A stretch of 9,705 nt of DNA from Verrucomicrobia subdivision 3 bacterium UBA7542 (GTDB lineage Bacteria > Verrucomicrobiota > Verrucomicrobiia > Limisphaerales > UBA11358): the NCBI GenBank assembly GCA_002479245.1, contig DLMG01000042.1:1-9705 (forward strand), in the 5' to 3' direction. Shown in pieces: positions 1 to 6,350 of the stretch. The stretch's first letter is position 1. Each line of letters begins with the position of its first letter. The notes beneath the pieces are model-generated. The model saw nothing but the letters and a program-made list of their open reading frames with translations, ran no database searches and was not told where the DNA came from. The translations under genes were made by a program, and so were the position numbers.

Positions 1-1430
1 GGTGAATAAACCGGCGACTGTTCTGCCCGTGCCAGCCAGACGGCTTCATGCCCACGACGCCAGCCCTGGCAGCTTAAATAGGCAACCCCTGCAACCAGCG
101 CCAAAGTGGCGAGCATTTTGACGGGCAGGCGCGCGCCCAGCCAGTGACGCTCCGTGGCAAACCGCAGGTTACTGCTCAACAGGGCCAGCAACGTCACGCC
201 GAGAATTGCATTGGCCGGAATGTGCAGATTGAAATCCACCATCGAATGCACTGCCAGCGCGAGCAATCCGGCGGACGCGCCGAGGAAAAAGGCGAAGCGA
301 TTGCTCATGCCGCGGCCAAAATCATTTTCTGCCGGGCGGACATATTTCCACGTTTTCCGCAATCCCGCACCGAAGGTCACCATGCCGGCAAGCACGATGA
401 TTCCGCCCGCTGCGCCCCAATCGGCCAGCAGGTTCAAGTAATCATTATGCACGCGGTCGGGACTCATCTGGACATTTTCCGGACGATATTCCCGGAAACG
501 ATAGTCGTAATGCGCCGGCCCGACGCCCCACCAAAAATGATCCCGCCACATTTGCTCCGCCGCCGTCCAGATGTCGAGGCGGATCGCAAGGTCAAGTTCT
601 GCGGTTTGCCCGGGGGTTCCCACACGGTGCATGTAGCTGAGCGTCTTCGACAAATAATTGGTGACAAAAATCGTTCCGCCACCGGCCAAAACAAACAACA
701 GCAAAAGCGCCGGCAACCGGTGGTTGCGATGAAAAATCAATGTTCCCAAAAGCACCAGCAACGCCACGGCGACCGCCACCCAGCCGCCGCGCGAAAATGT
801 CACGGCCATCCCCGCCAGCATGGCCAGAGCGGAGTACCCGAGCAAAATCCGGACGACCGGCTTCATTCGCCCCACCAAAACGCAAGCCGTCGCCAGCGGC
901 AGAAGCATTTCCAGAAAGCCCGCGAAATTGTTCGGTGAAATGTAAGTGCCCGAGGCTCGCCCCAGATAAGGCGATACATAATCCCAGACCCGATTCGAGT
1001 GCGTCAAAAATTGGTAAACGCCATAGCACGAAATCGCCATCGCCAGAAAAATCAGCGTGAAACTGATGATTTGCACCGATTCCTGCCGGTATAAATTGTT
1101 GACGATGGCAAAAAACAGGAACGCATACATCAACACCTGGATCATTTCCAGCCGCGCGACGTATTCGATGTCTGCCGTGAGATAACGCCCGACGGCCAGG
1201 GCCGCGAACGCCAGCACCACCCAACTCAGTGGCGGCCAGAGCAATTTGGGTTTCGGGCTGATCCACAATCGCAACGCCCACACGAGCATCACGGCCACCG
1301 TCAATCCTTGCAGGACGGTAAATTCCGGCGCGTCCACCGCGCCCATCGCCAGCGGTCCAAAAATCAGAATGCCGAGCACCAAACCTAAAATGCTCCGCTC
1401 GCACCAGTGATCCAATGTTTCCCGGTTCAT
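1..1430 (-). CDS. O-antigen ligase / polymerase-family membrane protein (partial, C-terminus beyond window)
   Basis: The frame is open for 476 codons from ATG at 1430 to the window edge, with no stop. It reads as a polytopic inner-membrane protein of the O-antigen ligase (WaaL/Wzy) superfamily, which transfers or polymerises lipid-linked glycans at the periplasmic face. About ten hydrophobic segments are visible, for example residues 13-30, 42-56, 66-80, 98-111, 119-139, 170-187, 197-213, 216-232, 240-257 and 341-357. Family hallmarks are RASGTYISPNNFAGF (158-172), FSRGGW (212-217), the large periplasmic loop with GVGPAHYDY (302-310) and RVHNDYLNLLADWG (326-339), and HSMVDFNLHIPANA (395-408). 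Arg, His and Asp/Asn residues in these loops are typical of the family. After the last helix (around 437-453), QGWRRGHEAVWLARAE resembles the start of a TPR-type tail, which many such proteins have, but it is cut off here. The start is 6 bp after the stop of the upstream propeller gene, so the two are probably cotranscribed. No clear SD is seen. Donor and acceptor glycans cannot be told. Confidence 0.88.
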   Translation of the reverse strand, partial: MNRETLDHWCERSILGLVLGILIFGPLAMGAVDAPEFTVLQGLTVAVMLVWALRLWISPKPKLLWPPLSWVVLAFAALAVGRYLTADIEYVARLEMIQVLMYAFLFFAIVNNLYRQESVQIISFTLIFLAMAISCYGVYQFLTHSNRVWDYVSPYLGRASGTYISPNNFAGFLEMLLPLATACVLVGRMKPVVRILLGYSALAMLAGMAVTFSRGGWVAVAVALLVLLGTLIFHRNHRLPALLLLFVLAGGGTIFVTNYLSKTLSYMHRVGTPGQTAELDLAIRLDIWTAAEQMWRDHFWWGVGPAHYDYRFREYRPENVQMSPDRVHNDYLNLLADWGAAGGIIVLAGMVTFGAGLRKTWKYVRPAENDFGRGMSNRFAFFLGASAGLLALAVHSMVDFNLHIPANAILGVTLLALLSSNLRFATERHWLGARLPVKMLATLALVAGVAYLSCQGWRRGHEAVWLARAEQSPVYS

Positions 1431-1436
1431 CTGATT

Positions 1437-3386
1437 TTAATATGCCCGAATGGTTCCTTCGTGACTCAATGGCAGAAACAAATTATTGCCGGCGTAAATC
1501 AATTCAATGGCGGTGTGCTGGGCGCCGGACAGATAACCGGCGGTGCCGGGCGTGGTGCTGGCTTGGGAAGAAACGTAAATGTTGCCGCCATAGGCCACCG
1601 CCGCGAGCAGACTGCCATCGGACGATGAGGCGATGCCCATCCACTCCGCACTGGGCGCATTGCCGGCTATTGTCCAGGTTGAGCCGGAATCCGTTGAAGT
1701 GTAAATGTTGCCGCTGACGCTCGTTGAGCCGGAGACCGCCGCCAGCCGGTTGCCATCTGAAGACGAGGCAATGGAAGTCCATAGCCCGCTCGTCGTGGTA
1801 TTGGCCGTCCAGGTCGCGCCGGAATCAGCCGAGATGTAAATCGAGCCGCTCTGGTTGTAGCCCACCGCCGCCACCAGCCGGCTGCCATCCGATGAGGACG
1901 CCACGGTGGTCCAGGTCAGGGCCTGGGCGGTGCGTTGCTGCCATGAGCTGCCGGCGTTGGTGGAGGTGAAAATCTGGCCACCCAGCGCCACCGCCACGAG
2001 ATTGGAGCCGTTTGCCGATGAAGCAACAGAAGTCCAAGACAAACTACCGGGCACAGTGGTTCCCACCGCCGACCAGCCTTGGCCGGCATTCGATGAGACG
2101 TAAAGGTAGCCATTATAGACCGCCGCCACGAGATTGGTGCCATTTGCCGAGGAGGCAATGGAAACCCATTGCTTGCTGCCGCTGCTGCTGCTGGCCCATG
2201 TCGCACCAGAATCCGTTGAGTACCAGATATAACCGTTGTCGCTTGTGGTATTGATGTTTCCAACTGTCGCCGCCATTTTGGTTCCATCGGCGGAAACGGC
2301 AACGTCAGAATAATTTAGACTGCCTTGACTGCTGTTGCGCGGCAGCCACGTCACGCCGGAATTGGTTGAGACGTAGATATAGCCGCCATTGATGGTCGCC
2401 GCGATTATGGTTCCGCTGGCTGAGGCCGCAATGCTGCTCCAGCCAGCGGTCGGGCCATTGGTTTGCCAGTTCTGTCCGATGCTGCTGACCAGATTTCCGG
2501 CGGCGATTGTTTGATTGGTATTTTGTGCGATGATCCATCCTCCCGCGCCCACACCGGCAACTTTATACACATCGCCAACGCTGGGTGACGAAGGCAGCGC
2601 CAATATCACCGGAGTGGTATTGTTGGTGACGATATAACCGACATTGGGTTGGATTTGTGCACTCGTATTCGAAACCGTCACCCAGAAAAAAGCGCCCGGC
2701 ACGTTGGTCAGCCCGTGGCCGGCCCCGGTGAAGTTGGTGGCGGAAACGGCGCCGGCGAAATTCAAATTGGGATTGCTTTGCAGCGCCACGTTCGTGGACA
2801 ACCGCGCGTCGGGAATGGTGCCGATGAGACTGGTGGCCGGCACATTCGACAATCCGTAACCGTTGCCGGTGAAATTGGTCGCGATCACGCTGCCGGAAAA
2901 AATCACGTTATTGGTGAGAACCGCGACGTTTGTGGAAAGCAGCGCGTTGGGAATGGTTCCGGTCAGATTTGTCACCTGCAATGGCGCGGTCAATGCCACC
3001 GCGTTTGAAGCGTTGATTGCTTGAATCGCGTATGGAACGGAAGTCAGCGTCTGCCATGGCGAGAGCGCGATGTAGGCGTTTGTGTCGCCGTAGCCACGCA
3101 CGGCGATTTCCAGCGCGCGCGAACTGCCATTGAATACGCCCGTGCCGAAATCCAGCGCCACGGTGAACAGCCCGTTCGTGACGCCGACCGGCGCGTTGGT
3201 CAGCGGCCCGGCCACGACGTTGCTGTTCGCGTCAAAAATTCTGAACCGGAAATCGTAAGTGCCGGTGACGGCAATGTTGCTGCCGGTCAACTGCCCTTGA
3301 TAGGTGAACGCCGTTGTCTGCGCCCGCGCGGGCAGCGCCAGGAACAAAAACGCCACCACGGTGTAACAATTGAACTTCATGTGCAT
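1437..3386 (-). CDS. Secreted fibre-stalk and seven-bladed Asp-box propeller protein
   Basis: 649 residues from ATG at 3386 (a second ATG lies at 3380; a TTG at 3422 is possible but would put charged residues before the signal peptide). Residues 1-22 form a signal peptide ending ARA before QTT. Residues 23-125 are a compact beta domain (FTYQGQL, GTYDFRFRIFD, GLFTVALDFG, LEIAVRG, SPWQTLTSVPYAIQA), known as the N-terminal head of many secreted proteins in Verrucomicrobia and relatives. Residues 138-230 hold near-repeats of the type NFTGxGxGLxNVP and L.GTIP.A.LSTNVA, like phage tail fibres and trimeric stalks. Residues 315-607 hold seven units of about 40 residues, W-S-IASS.DG..L.AA..-G.IY.S-(T/S)(D/N).G..W. 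Six carry an Asp-box-like motif (STNSGVTW, STDSGATW, SSNAGQGW, STNAGSSW, SADSGATW, STDSGSTW), which predicts a seven-bladed BNR-type beta-propeller. No sialidase catalytic residues are recognisable, so binding or adhesion is more likely than catalysis. It lies directly upstream of the O-antigen ligase gene. Confidence 0.82.
   Translation of the reverse strand: MHMKFNCYTVVAFLFLALPARAQTTAFTYQGQLTGSNIAVTGTYDFRFRIFDANSNVVAGPLTNAPVGVTNGLFTVALDFGTGVFNGSSRALEIAVRGYGDTNAYIALSPWQTLTSVPYAIQAINASNAVALTAPLQVTNLTGTIPNALLSTNVAVLTNNVIFSGSVIATNFTGNGYGLSNVPATSLIGTIPDARLSTNVALQSNPNLNFAGAVSATNFTGAGHGLTNVPGAFFWVTVSNTSAQIQPNVGYIVTNNTTPVILALPSSPSVGDVYKVAGVGAGGWIIAQNTNQTIAAGNLVSSIGQNWQTNGPTAGWSSIAASASGTIIAATINGGYIYVSTNSGVTWLPRNSSQGSLNYSDVAVSADGTKMAATVGNINTTSDNGYIWYSTDSGATWASSSSGSKQWVSIASSANGTNLVAAVYNGYLYVSSNAGQGWSAVGTTVPGSLSWTSVASSANGSNLVAVALGGQIFTSTNAGSSWQQRTAQALTWTTVASSSDGSRLVAAVGYNQSGSIYISADSGATWTANTTTSGLWTSIASSSDGNRLAAVSGSTSVSGNIYTSTDSGSTWTIAGNAPSAEWMGIASSSDGSLLAAVAYGGNIYVSSQASTTPGTAGYLSGAQHTAIELIYAGNNLFLPLSHEGTIRAY
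1566..2444 (-). repeat. Seven tandem propeller-blade repeats inside the fibre/propeller gene
   Basis: This codes for residues 315-607 of the propeller protein. Seven units of roughly 115-140 bp share the codons for SS.DG (or SANG), a short Ala/Val strand, and the G-(N/Y)-I-Y-x-S strand. Units differ by short in-frame length changes around the Gly/Asn/Ser loops. The last unit lacks the terminal Asp-box Trp, as expected if the propeller closes with a strand from elsewhere. The DNA similarity is moderate, so this is a long-established array and not a recent expansion. Confidence 0.75.
2697..2975 (-). repeat. Tail-fibre-like stalk repeats inside the fibre/propeller gene
   Basis: This codes for residues 138-230. 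The units are LTGTIPNALLSTNVAVL, then ATNFTGNGYGLSNVP, then LIGTIPDARLSTNVAL, then ATNFTGAGHGLTNVP. The alternating GTIP..LSTNVA and NFTG.G.GL.NVP blocks suggest a repetitive beta stalk that spaces the N-terminal head from the propeller. Confidence 0.6.
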
Positions 3387-3392
3387 GAGTTT

Positions 3393-3422
3393 ATCATAAC
3401 CGTGTATTTCAACAAGTTGCAA
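3393..3422 (-). promoter_or_regulatory. Candidate promoter of the propeller/ligase transcription unit
   Basis: Reading the minus strand, TTGCAA (3422-3417) is followed after 18 bp by TATGAT (3398-3393), which is close to a housekeeping sigma promoter. The ATG at 3386 begins 6 bp after the -10 box and no SD precedes it, so the mRNA would be leaderless or nearly so. The promoter consensus of this organism is unknown, so this is inference. Confidence 0.4.
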
Positions 3423-3430
3423 TGACTCCG

Positions 3431-3452
3431 CTGGACAAAGTCGTTTGTCCGG
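3431..3452. other. Short perfect inverted repeat in the divergent intergenic region
   Basis: GGACAAA (3433-3439) and TTTGTCC (3444-3450) are perfect complements around the loop GTCG. A G-T and a C-G pair at the ends extend the stem to 9. It sits 19 bp before the aminopeptidase ATG and just outside the propeller-gene -35 box. It could be an operator or a 5'-leader hairpin. No run of T follows, so it is not a typical terminator. Confidence 0.4.
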
Positions 3453-3468
3453 TTAGTCTTGAAGAATT

Positions 3469-4578
3469 ATGACCGATCTGCGTTACAAGAAACTGGCGAA
3501 GCTGCTTGTGAATTATTCCACCCAGATCAAAAAGGGCGACCGCGTGTTGCTGGACATGATTGATGTGCCCGACGAATTTTCCATCGAACTCATGCGCGCC
3601 GTCCGCGCGGCTGGCGGCACGCCGCTGGTCGAAGTCCACCATACGCGCATTTCGCGCGAAATGGTGCGCGAGACAAACGAAAAACACGCCGCACTGCTCC
3701 GCGACATCGAACTGTTCCGCATGAAAAAGGTCCAGGCCTACATCGCCATTCGCGGCAGCCTGAACGCGAGTGAAAACGCCGACGTGCCGTCCGGGCGCAT
3801 GTCGCTTTACTCCCGCATCACGCGGCCGGTGCTGGATTATCGCGTGAACCGGACGCGCTGGTGCGTGTTGCGCTGGCCGACGCCGAGCATGGCGCAGGCA
3901 GCCGGCATGAGCACCGAGACGTTTGAAAATCTGTATTTCGACGTGTGCACGATGAATTACGCGAAAATGGCGCGCGCGATGGTTCCGCTCGAACGCCGCA
4001 TGAAACGCGCCGACCACGTCCATCTCAAAAGTCCCGGCACCGACCTCACTTTTAGCCTCAAGGGCATCGGCGCGAAAATGTGCAAGGGCGACCGCAATAT
4101 TCCCGACGGCGAGGTGTTTTCGTGCCCGGTGAAAAATTCCGTGAACGGCGCGATTCAATTCAACACGCCGACGCTTTACGCCGGCACGAAATTTGAAAAT
4201 GTCCGGCTTGAATTCAAGGATGGCAAAGTGATCAACGCGACGGCGAACAACACCAAACGGCTGAATGAAATTTTGGACACCGATGCCGGCGCCCGTTACG
4301 TGGGCGAATTTTCACTCGGGTTCAATCCCTATATTTTGAGTCCGATGTGCGACATTTTGTTCGACGAGAAAATCGCCGGTTCGCTGCACTTCACTCCCGG
4401 CCAGGCTTACGAGGAATGCGACAATGGCAACCGCTCGGCGGTGCACTGGGACATGGTGCTGATCCAGCGTCCCGACTGGGGCGGCGGTGAAGTGTGGTTC
4501 GACGGTGAACTGATCCGCAAAAACGGACTGTTCGTGCCGAAGGACTTGAAGCCGTTGAATCCGGCCAGCCTGAAATAA
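3469..4578 (+). CDS. M29-family (thermophilic-type) metallo-aminopeptidase
   Basis: 369 residues from ATG at 3469. It is a cytoplasmic, two-metal exopeptidase of the AmpS/AmpT (M29) family, which removes N-terminal residues from peptides. There is no signal peptide. The N-terminal half (1-180) has the family's Rossmann-like region with KKGDRVLLDMIDVPDEF and LMRAVRAAGGTPLVEV. The C-terminal metal-binding half has the expected ligands: Glu215 in IPDGEVFSCP, Glu280 in ARYVGEFSLG, His307 in GSLHFTPG, and His326 with Asp328 in AVHWDM. Tyr314 is the likely catalytic tyrosine. The length is slightly under the usual 400-420 residues, with no essential motif missing. Only a weak purine run (GAAGAA) precedes the ATG. 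It is divergent from the propeller gene and convergent with the YmdB-like gene. Confidence 0.9.
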   Translation: MTDLRYKKLAKLLVNYSTQIKKGDRVLLDMIDVPDEFSIELMRAVRAAGGTPLVEVHHTRISREMVRETNEKHAALLRDIELFRMKKVQAYIAIRGSLNASENADVPSGRMSLYSRITRPVLDYRVNRTRWCVLRWPTPSMAQAAGMSTETFENLYFDVCTMNYAKMARAMVPLERRMKRADHVHLKSPGTDLTFSLKGIGAKMCKGDRNIPDGEVFSCPVKNSVNGAIQFNTPTLYAGTKFENVRLEFKDGKVINATANNTKRLNEILDTDAGARYVGEFSLGFNPYILSPMCDILFDEKIAGSLHFTPGQAYEECDNGNRSAVHWDMVLIQRPDWGGGEVWFDGELIRKNGLFVPKDLKPLNPASLK

Positions 4579-4643
4579 CCCGATTTTTATACCGCCGGAT
4601 CGGCCCTGACCGGCCATGAGGCCGCACCTGGCGTTCGGCCACC

Positions 4644-4856
4644 ATGAGAATCTTTCTGCGTTTGTTTTTGGCCTGCGTCGTTTCGGGGTTTTGTTTCAAC
4701 TCCCTCCGGGCTGCCCCGTCGCTACCGGGTAACCATCCGGTTTACGCCTGTTTGCCACCAGCAGGTAAACGCTCACTGAGCCGCAAATGTTCCGACACCC
4801 GCTGGATTTTCAACGCCTTGCCGCTGGCATCATCAATTTCAATTACTGCACCGTGA
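4644..4856 (+). other. Signal-peptide-like stub, probable remnant of a secreted-protein gene
   Basis: The ATG at 4644 opens MRIFLRLFLACVVSGFCF followed by NSLRA-APS, a convincing Sec signal peptide with an Ala-X-Ala-like cleavage site. The frame then runs antisense into the 3' end of the YmdB-like gene (after 4741), where its composition no longer looks like protein. I read it as the surviving 5' end of a truncated gene. A very short secreted peptide is the alternative. No motif beyond the signal peptide is visible. Confidence 0.3.
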
Positions 4857-5560
4857 AGCAGCACATTGTTTTTCGCCACTTCAAACCGCTGCGGCATGCC
4901 AGTGAGAAAACGTTTGAGGACGGGCTCGATTTCGCGGCCTAAAACGCTTTCATGCGGGCCGGTAAAGCCGGCGTCGGTCAAATACGCCGTGCCGCCGGGG
5001 AAAATCTGTTCGTCCGCCGTTTGCACGTGCGTGTGCGTGCCCACGACCGCGCTCACCTGGCCGTCGAGCATCCGCGCGAACGCGATTTTTTCCGAGGTCG
5101 CCTCGGCGTGAAAATCCACGAAGATGATTTTCGTCTGTTCGCGCAGGCGTTTTACTTCGTCGAGCGCGAGGAGAAACGGATTTTCCAGCGGCGGCATGAA
5201 CGTGCGGCCTTGCGCGTTCAGCACGGCGATTGGCGGCCGCTTGTTGATTTGAAAAACTGCGCTGCCCTGGCCGGGTGTGCCGGGCGGATAATTCAGCGGG
5301 CGCAGAAAGCGTTTTTCGTTCGCGAGCAATTCCATGACTTCCTTCTGGTCCCACAAATGGTCGCCGCTGGTGATGACATCCACGCCCGCCGAGAAAATTT
5401 CCCCGGCGGTTTTGGGCGTGATGCCGGAGCCGCCGGCGGAGTTTTCGCCGTTGGCGATGACAAAGTCGAGCCGGTGTTCCTGCCGCAGTTTGGGGAGCAG
5501 TTCCGCAACCGCGCGCCGCCCCGGTTGTCCCACGATGTCGCCGATGAAGAGAATTTTCAC
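4742..5560 (-). CDS. ymdB: YmdB-type metallophosphoesterase (TIGR00282 family)
   Basis: 272 residues from GTG at 5560, which gives the canonical start MKILFIGDIVGQPGR. The family is a dimetal phosphoesterase; Bacillus subtilis YmdB hydrolyses cyclic nucleotides such as 2',3'-cAMP and affects biofilm formation. Metal and catalytic positions match the known spacing: Asp8 (GDIVG), Glu39-Asn40 (NGENSAGG), His68 (GDHLWD), His151 (DFHAEATSEK), and His176 and His178 (GTHTHVQT). The oddity is position 67, normally Asn in GNH-W-D, which is Asp here (SGDHLWD). The C-terminus ends LSERLPAGGKQA, slightly longer than usual. No SD is present; a TAAAAT box lies 6 bp before the GTG. Soluble and cytoplasmic. 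Confidence 0.9.
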   Translation of the reverse strand: MKILFIGDIVGQPGRRAVAELLPKLRQEHRLDFVIANGENSAGGSGITPKTAGEIFSAGVDVITSGDHLWDQKEVMELLANEKRFLRPLNYPPGTPGQGSAVFQINKRPPIAVLNAQGRTFMPPLENPFLLALDEVKRLREQTKIIFVDFHAEATSEKIAFARMLDGQVSAVVGTHTHVQTADEQIFPGGTAYLTDAGFTGPHESVLGREIEPVLKRFLTGMPQRFEVAKNNVLLHGAVIEIDDASGKALKIQRVSEHLRLSERLPAGGKQA

Positions 5561-5566
5561 GGGACA

Positions 5567-5572
5567 ATTTTA
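5567..5572 (-). promoter_or_regulatory. Candidate -10 box of the YmdB-like gene
   Basis: On the minus strand TAAAAT ends 6 bp before the GTG at 5560. This geometry would give a leaderless mRNA, and no SD is present. A convincing -35 box is missing at 17 bp (TTTTCT). Confidence 0.3.
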
Positions 5573-5590
5573 ACCACGAAACACACGAAA
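5571..5590 (+). repeat. ACCACGAAACACACGAAA-type dispersed motif
   Basis: AACCACGAAACACACGAAAG contains the tandem core CACGAAA-CA-CACGAAA. From memory, variants of this motif recur upstream of genes in Verrucomicrobia and several other phyla. Here it lies 11-30 bp upstream of the YmdB-like start, overlapping the presumed promoter spacer. Confidence 0.4.
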
Positions 5591-5963
5591 GAAAAGCCGA
5601 AGGTGTCGGCGGATGTGACTGGATCACCGCCAATAAAAAGGTGGGGCAGGGCTGCCGCACCGCACCGCCGATGATGGCGGAGAGCGGGAAGGCGAAGCTG
5701 GGGACGAGCCGGAGGTGGTGGACTCGCTCGTGCCCACTCACTCGACCCCCGCGGGCCTTCACCTTCGGTCGAATGGAGCTCCCGCTCTTGCCAATGGCTT
5801 TCCCCGCTTTACGACTCGTCGCTTTCGCGACCAGCAAACCTTTCGCCGGTGGGCTTCATCACTCCCGCTCAGTCGGCCTCACGGCCTTTGCTGTTGGCAA
5901 ATCTTTTCGCCATTTCCCAAATGGCTCAAATCACAAACGGCTCAAGTTTCGCGGGCGTTCGGC
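5591..5963. other. Intergenic stretch without a supportable gene
   Basis: Several frames stay open, but none has protein-like composition, a start context or a family motif. The stretch holds small hairpins (GTCGC-TTTC-GCGAC at 5818-5831), a spaced inverted pair TTGCCAA/TTGGCAA, and a GC-rich segment around 5690-5745 (GGTGGTGGACTCG) whose 13-mer recurs at 7457-7469. It looks like repeat debris. Confidence 0.4.
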
Positions 5964-6077
5964 TCATGGATGGAGAATGGCCTTTAGCGAGGCTTGAAAA
6001 GCCGCGACATTGTCTTTGGTGACCACATGCGCAGGGATAAGGATTTTTCCGCCGGACAGACGCCAGACACCGCGCTC

Positions 6078-6107
6078 TTGTCGCGGCGAAGCGTAGCCAA
6101 GACGGAC
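6078..6107. repeat. 30-nt in-frame insert in the winged-helix remnant
   Basis: Removing these 30 nt turns LLLHV-VRLGYASPRQ-ERGVWRL into LLLHV-ERGVWRL, which fits the domain end. The insert is only weakly palindromic (GTC..GGC / GCC..GAC, 6080-6103). It adds ten codons without changing the phase. Confidence 0.4.
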
Positions 6108-6159
6108 GACGTGAAGCAGCAAACCCGTATCGCGTAACACCTGTAATTGCTGACGGATT

Positions 6160-6185
6160 CCTGCCCCGTGTTGTTATTTACGGGG
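6160..6185. repeat. 26-nt palindromic insert in the winged-helix remnant
   Basis: The insert carries CCCCGT (6164-6169) and ACGGGG (6180-6185) as a perfect 6-bp stem around a 10-nt loop. Taking out 6160-6185 joins GTG CGG GAC AA to A ATC CGT CAG and rebuilds VRDKIRQQLQ exactly. The insert shifts the frame and brings in a TAA on the minus strand. Confidence 0.55.
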
Positions 6186-6196
6186 TTGTCCCGCAC

Positions 6197-6228
6197 ATGC
6201 CGGCCTGCTCGCGATGACTATCGGAGTT
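6197..6228. repeat. Palindromic insert, copy 1 of 2
   Basis: ATGCCG(G)CC..GCTCGCGAT..ATCGGAGTT lies between LHP and VRDK of the winged-helix remnant. A second copy with 26 identical positions lies at 6625-6653. About 23-29 nt are foreign to the domain; the exact edges are unclear because CGGCAT can be read either as host codons (Arg-His) or as part of the repeat. Confidence 0.5.
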
Positions 6229-6293
6229 GCGGGATGGAGTTTTTCCAGTTTGCGGGTGAAGGCATAGGCGTCGGCGGTTGTGAATTCTTTTTT

Positions 6294-6322
6294 CCGAGGC
6301 GGCGGACGTAGCGGCGCCTCGG
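6294..6322. repeat. 29-nt palindromic insert in the winged-helix remnant
   Basis: CCGAGGCG (6294-6301) and CGCCTCGG (6315-6322) form a perfect 8-bp stem around a 13-nt loop. The insert lies immediately before the KKEFTTADAYAF codons. Precise removal gives a continuous minus-strand reading (VCDALKKEFTT). Confidence 0.5.
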
Positions 6323-6350
6323 CAAAGCGTCGCAAACATATCCAGAGACT

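Larger units (their letters stand above)
5964..6323 (-). pseudogene. Eroded DpnI/Dam-replacing-type C-terminal winged helix, joined to a sugar-binding-protein-like tail
   Basis: On the minus strand, KKEFTTADAYAFTRKLEKLHP (6293-6231, split over two phases with what follows), then VRDK (6196-6186), then IRQQLQVLRDTGLLLHV (6158-6108), then RGVWRLS (6074-6051) reproduce the order of the winged-helix domain that ends DpnI-like and Dam-replacing restriction endonucleases (FT..D.YAF..L..LHP.N..VR.KIRQQLQ.LRD.G). The pieces are separated by short palindromic inserts that shift the frame and add a stop, so the gene is dead. No catalytic domain is seen. In the same frame, after RGVWRLS, comes GGKILIPAHVVTKDNVAAF and a stop at 5964. 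This resembles the C-terminus of a ribose-type periplasmic sugar-binding protein (IP..VTK.NV). The join may be a deletion fusion; that part is less certain. Confidence 0.5.

Noticed and set aside
144..938. 264-codon plus-strand open frame
   Set aside because: It is antisense to the O-antigen ligase, rich in His/Arg/Gln, and has no domain pattern; the ligase frame on the other strand has clear family motifs.
592..1404. 270-codon minus-strand open frame
   Set aside because: It is in another phase of the ligase gene; its Gly/Arg/Asp-rich translation is a typical GC-rich shadow.
1566..2444. Regular repeats as a CRISPR-like or tandem DNA array
   Set aside because: The units are coding, diverged and follow protein blade periodicity; there are no identical repeats with unique spacers.
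3409..4158. 249-codon minus-strand open frame
   Set aside because: It is antisense to the M29 aminopeptidase, with a His/Ala/Arg-rich translation and no motif.
5691..5745. GGTGGTGGACTCG shared with 7457-7469 as a repeat family
   Set aside because: A 13-bp match is close to chance level in a window of this size, and the flanks align poorly.
4950..5837. 295-codon minus-strand frame extending upstream of the YmdB-like gene
   Set aside because: It overlaps the YmdB-like gene in another phase and has no motif; its upstream part runs through repeat DNA.
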